Assembly: GCA_019739225.1 (NCBI GenBank)
Contig: JAHHDT010000005.1
Coordinates: 558,001-622,000 of the forward strand
Direction: 5' to 3'
Length of the DNA stretch: 64,000 bases
Source of the DNA: Aquamicrobium sp.
GTDB taxonomy: Bacteria; Pseudomonadota; Alphaproteobacteria; Rhizobiales; Rhizobiaceae
In this document: piece after piece, positions 61,373 through 64,000 of the stretch
How positions within the stretch are numbered: the stretch's first letter is position 1
Layout: each line of letters begins with the position of its first letter
The notes under the pieces: generated by a model
Databases searched by the model: none
What the model was told of the DNA's origin: nothing
What the model saw: the letters and a program-made list of their open reading frames with translations, nothing else
Program-made: the position numbers and the translations under genes

Positions 61373-64000
61373 AGCTTCGCGCGGTCCGCTTGCACAACGT
61401 TCGCCGCTTTGCCGGGCGGGGCGTCGCGATCGAAGGCATGGGCGATGGCGTCAATGTGCTGTCGGCGGCCAACGAGCATGGCAAGTCGACGTCGTTCGAT
61501 GCACTCCACGCGCTGTTCTTCCAGCCACACTCCGGCACGCCCAAGGCGGTGCAGTCGCTGCGCCCCTATAGTGGCGGCAGCCCGCTCGTCGAAGCCGACA
61601 TCGAAACGGAGGCCGGGCGCTTCCGGCTGACGAAACAGTTCTATGCCGGCAAACGGGCGGGCGTCGTCGATCTCGCCAGCGGCCGCATCATGGCGCAGGC
61701 GGACGAGGCCGAGCGGTTCATCGCCGAGCTGGTGCACGGCGGCAGCGGCGGGCCGGCGGGCCTTTTGTGGGTGAGGCAGGGCATCACCGGCATCGAGAAT
61801 CGGTCGCCCAGCGAAAAGGAAGAAGAGCGCAAGGCGCGCGAGGGCGTGCTGGCCTCCGTGCAGGGAGAGGTCGAGGCGCTGACCGGCGGCCGCCGGATGG
61901 CACAGATTCTGGATGCCTGCGCCGCCGAACTCGGTGAACTGGCAACGGCGACGGGCCGACCCAGGGCCGGCGGTCCTTATGCCGAGGCGCTGGAGGAGCG
62001 AGACAGGCTGGCTTCGGAGGAAGCGCGTCTGGAAGCAGATGTCCGCGATCTGCGCAACGCGCTCGATGCACGGCGCAAGGCGCGCGCGCGGCTTGCGGAG
62101 CTTGAGGACCCGGCCGAAACTGCCGCGCGTCAGCAGGCAAGGGTGCAGGCCGAGCAGGCGCTTGCCCAGGCGCGTGCGCATGGCGAGAAACTGCATGCCG
62201 CCGAAGCGCGGGAGAGCCTCGCGCGGCACAACGCGGAAGCCGCCCGCGCGGCGCTTGACACGTTCCGCCGCGCAACGCAGCGCGTTCTCGACCTGCAATC
62301 GCAGGAAACGGCCGCGATCGCGCGGCGCGACGATGCGCTCGCCAGGCGGCTGGAAGCTGTGACGGCAAGCGACAATGCGCTGGCAGCCGCCGAGCAGGCG
62401 GAAGTGGCGGAGCAGGAGGCACGCGGACTTCTCGCCCGGCTGGACCGCGCCCTGCGCGCGCGGGAAGCCGCGGAACGGCTGAAGCAGCTGCGGACACGCC
62501 TTGCGGAAGCGGAAGCGGCGCACAAGCAGATCGAGGATGGCCAGGCGGCGCTGCGTGTCGCCGCCGTTCCTGCCGACACGGTGCGCGAACTGGAAGGCAT
62601 CGAGACCGAACTGGCGGGGTTGCGTGCTGCCGAGGCCGCGCGGGCGACGACGCTGCGGATAGACTATGAGGATGGCGCCAAGGGGCAACTTACCGACGGC
62701 GGTGCACCGCTGCCGGGCGGCACGGAGCGGCCGATCCACGGCACTGCGCAGTTCGATATCGAAGGTATAGGCACGTTGACGATCCGTTCCACGCGTGAAG
62801 GCGAGGCGGCCGACGGCAAGCTTGCCAAGGCAGTGGAACGGCGCCGGTCGCTGCTGGAACAGCTTGGCGCCGAAAGCCTTCGCGACGTGCGGGAGCGGCA
62901 GGCCGCTGCCTCGGCGAAGGCGATCGAACTCGAAACGGCGCGTCGGCATCTCGCGCTGCTGGCTCCACAGGGCGTGGCCGAGTTGCGCGCGGAGATCGCG
63001 CGCCTGCAGGATTTGCCTGTGCCGGAAGACCAAACGGAAGCGAATCCGGAGGCGGCAAGGCAGGCGCATGCCGCCGCGGGCGAGAAGCTTGCCGCTGCGC
63101 GGCTTGCTGCACGCGAGGCCCGCCCTGTCCGGGATAAAGCGGAAGCCGCAGTGATCGATGCCGAAAAGGCGCTCTCCTCGATTGCAGCGGAGCGTGCGGT
63201 CGCTGAAGCGGCACTCGGCGCCGAGGAAGGCCGCGCTGATCGCGCTGGCGAGCTTCAGCGTGTCTGCGAAACGGCTGAAGCCGCTTTCGCCGAAGCGAAG
63301 GCCGCTGCCGAGACGTTGCGAGCGGGCGCTCCCGATATCGACACTGTCGAGGCGACGCTGCGCCGTACGGCATCAGCGGTCGACGCGACGGCCAAGGAAG
63401 CTGCATCCTTGCGAGAACAGTTGGCCGACCTGAACGGCAGCATCCGTACCCGGACGGACGGCGCGGTCGAGGAAATCTGGCGGGAGACGGCCGAACGGCG
63501 CGCTGCCGCCGATACGCTGGTGCGGCGGTTTGAGATGGAAGTCGCTGCGCTGACGAGGTTGCGCCGCGCGCTGGAAGATGCGCGCACGGCCGCGCGCGAT
63601 CTCTATTTCGAGCCGGTGATGAACGAGCTGCGGCCGCTGATGGGGCTGCTGTTCGACGATGTCTCGGTCTCGTTCAACGATGCCACGCTGCTGCCGGAAC
63701 TGCTGCGCCGCAACGGCCAGGACGAGCCGGTGGACGTGCTGAGCGGCGGGATGCGCGAGCAGCTTGCAATCCTCACGCGTCTCGCCTTTGCCAGGCTTCT
63801 CGCCCGCGACGGACGCCCTGCGCCGGTCATCCTCGATGACGCGCTCGTCTATTCCGACGACGATCGCATCGAGAAGATGTTCGATGCGCTGCATCGCCAG
63901 TCGCGCGACCAGCAGATCATAGTCTTCTCCTGCCGGCAGCGCGCATTTGAGCGGCTGGGCGGCAACCGCTTGCAGATGACAGAGTGGCGGCCGGAGCAGG
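61369..64000 (+). CDS. SbcC/YhaN-like AAA ATPase, 3' end outside window
   Basis: 877 residues visible, open to the right edge. Starts with GTG at 61369, overlapping the nuclease stop. The N-terminal ATPase half has the P-loop SAANEHGKSTSFDAL (about residues 33-47) and Q-loop region; long Ala/Glu/Arg-rich coiled coils follow (about 160-740, no clear zinc hook CxxC); the C-terminal half has signature LSGGMREQLAILTRLAFARLL and Walker B PVILDDALVYSDDDRI near residue 820. The domain order is Rad50/SbcC-like, and near-complete at the cut. Absence of a CxxC hook and the size fit YhaN-type rather than classical SbcC. Confidence 0.88.
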   Translation, partial: MKLRAVRLHNVRRFAGRGVAIEGMGDGVNVLSAANEHGKSTSFDALHALFFQPHSGTPKAVQSLRPYSGGSPLVEADIETEAGRFRLTKQFYAGKRAGVVDLASGRIMAQADEAERFIAELVHGGSGGPAGLLWVRQGITGIENRSPSEKEEERKAREGVLASVQGEVEALTGGRRMAQILDACAAELGELATATGRPRAGGPYAEALEERDRLASEEARLEADVRDLRNALDARRKARARLAELEDPAETAARQQARVQAEQALAQARAHGEKLHAAEARESLARHNAEAARAALDTFRRATQRVLDLQSQETAAIARRDDALARRLEAVTASDNALAAAEQAEVAEQEARGLLARLDRALRAREAAERLKQLRTRLAEAEAAHKQIEDGQAALRVAAVPADTVRELEGIETELAGLRAAEAARATTLRIDYEDGAKGQLTDGGAPLPGGTERPIHGTAQFDIEGIGTLTIRSTREGEAADGKLAKAVERRRSLLEQLGAESLRDVRERQAAASAKAIELETARRHLALLAPQGVAELRAEIARLQDLPVPEDQTEANPEAARQAHAAAGEKLAAARLAAREARPVRDKAEAAVIDAEKALSSIAAERAVAEAALGAEEGRADRAGELQRVCETAEAAFAEAKAAAETLRAGAPDIDTVEATLRRTASAVDATAKEAASLREQLADLNGSIRTRTDGAVEEIWRETAERRAAADTLVRRFEMEVAALTRLRRALEDARTAARDLYFEPVMNELRPLMGLLFDDVSVSFNDATLLPELLRRNGQDEPVDVLSGGMREQLAILTRLAFARLLARDGRPAPVILDDALVYSDDDRIEKMFDALHRQSRDQQIIVFSCRQRAFERLGGNRLQMTEWRPEQ

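Noticed and set aside
61348-63069. 573-residue minus-strand open frame opposite the SbcC-like gene
   Set aside because: Mirror of an Ala/Glu/Arg-rich coiled coil; the plus strand has Walker motifs at both ends.

Overview
The window reads as chromosomal DNA from a GC-rich alphaproteobacterium of the Rhizobiales (Hyphomicrobiales), most likely Phyllobacteriaceae (Mesorhizobium/Aminobacter/Nitratireductor type). This is inferred from the hrcA-grpE block divergent from rph, the cysG-DUF2849-cysI-cysH-DUF934 order, a host-attachment-family protein and several rhizobial-style intergenic palindromic elements. No tRNA, rRNA, CRISPR array, transposase or prophage was seen. Family assignments were made by reading the translations, without database searches.

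Layout. 0-6 kb: 3' end of nth, small membrane/exported proteins, an AraC regulator, adenosine kinase and a TRIC-type membrane protein. 6-13 kb: housekeeping block with grpE, a monooxygenase-like small gene and hrcA on the minus strand, then divergent rph, a VOC protein, rdgB, hemW, rsmI and yraN. 13-17.4 kb: a Tat-exported cyclase-family enzyme followed by two genes (GMC oxidoreductase, cytochrome P450) that each carry three frameshifts. 17.7-20.2 kb: gyrB. 20.9-27 kb: an IclR regulator divergent from a complete RbsABC-type sugar importer and an L-fuconate dehydratase-like enolase. 27-33 kb: a large secreted subtilisin-like protease lying between a class A penicillin-binding protein and a small decayed relic of a second penicillin-binding protein gene, then an SDR gene.

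34-47 kb is an apparent aromatic-compound catabolic locus. It holds a CYP199-like P450, a sulfatase/phosphonate-hydrolase-type enzyme, a SnoaL-like protein, an MhpA-like FAD hydroxylase, an IclR regulator, a complete TRAP transporter, a type I extradiol dioxygenase, a FAH-family hydrolase, a quinone-oxidoreductase-like enzyme and a glutathione transferase. The natural reading is uptake, ring hydroxylation, ring cleavage and processing of the cleavage product; the substrate is unknown.

47-54 kb: a PAS-LuxR regulator divergent from a branched-chain-amino-acid-type ABC importer operon ending in an alpha/beta hydrolase. Three gaps in this operon hold palindromic repeats of two families. 54-59.3 kb: assimilatory sulfate reduction (siroheme synthase, sulfite reductase, APS-type reductase, two DUFs). 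59.5-64 kb: rpsU and a two-gene SbcD/SbcC-like nuclease-ATPase unit whose second gene runs off the end.

Main points for a second look: the penicillin-binding-protein relic and the protease locus; the candidate aromatic pathway; the repeat-punctuated importer operon; the clustered frameshifts at 14-17 kb; and the unusual start codons (several TTG, one possible ATT).
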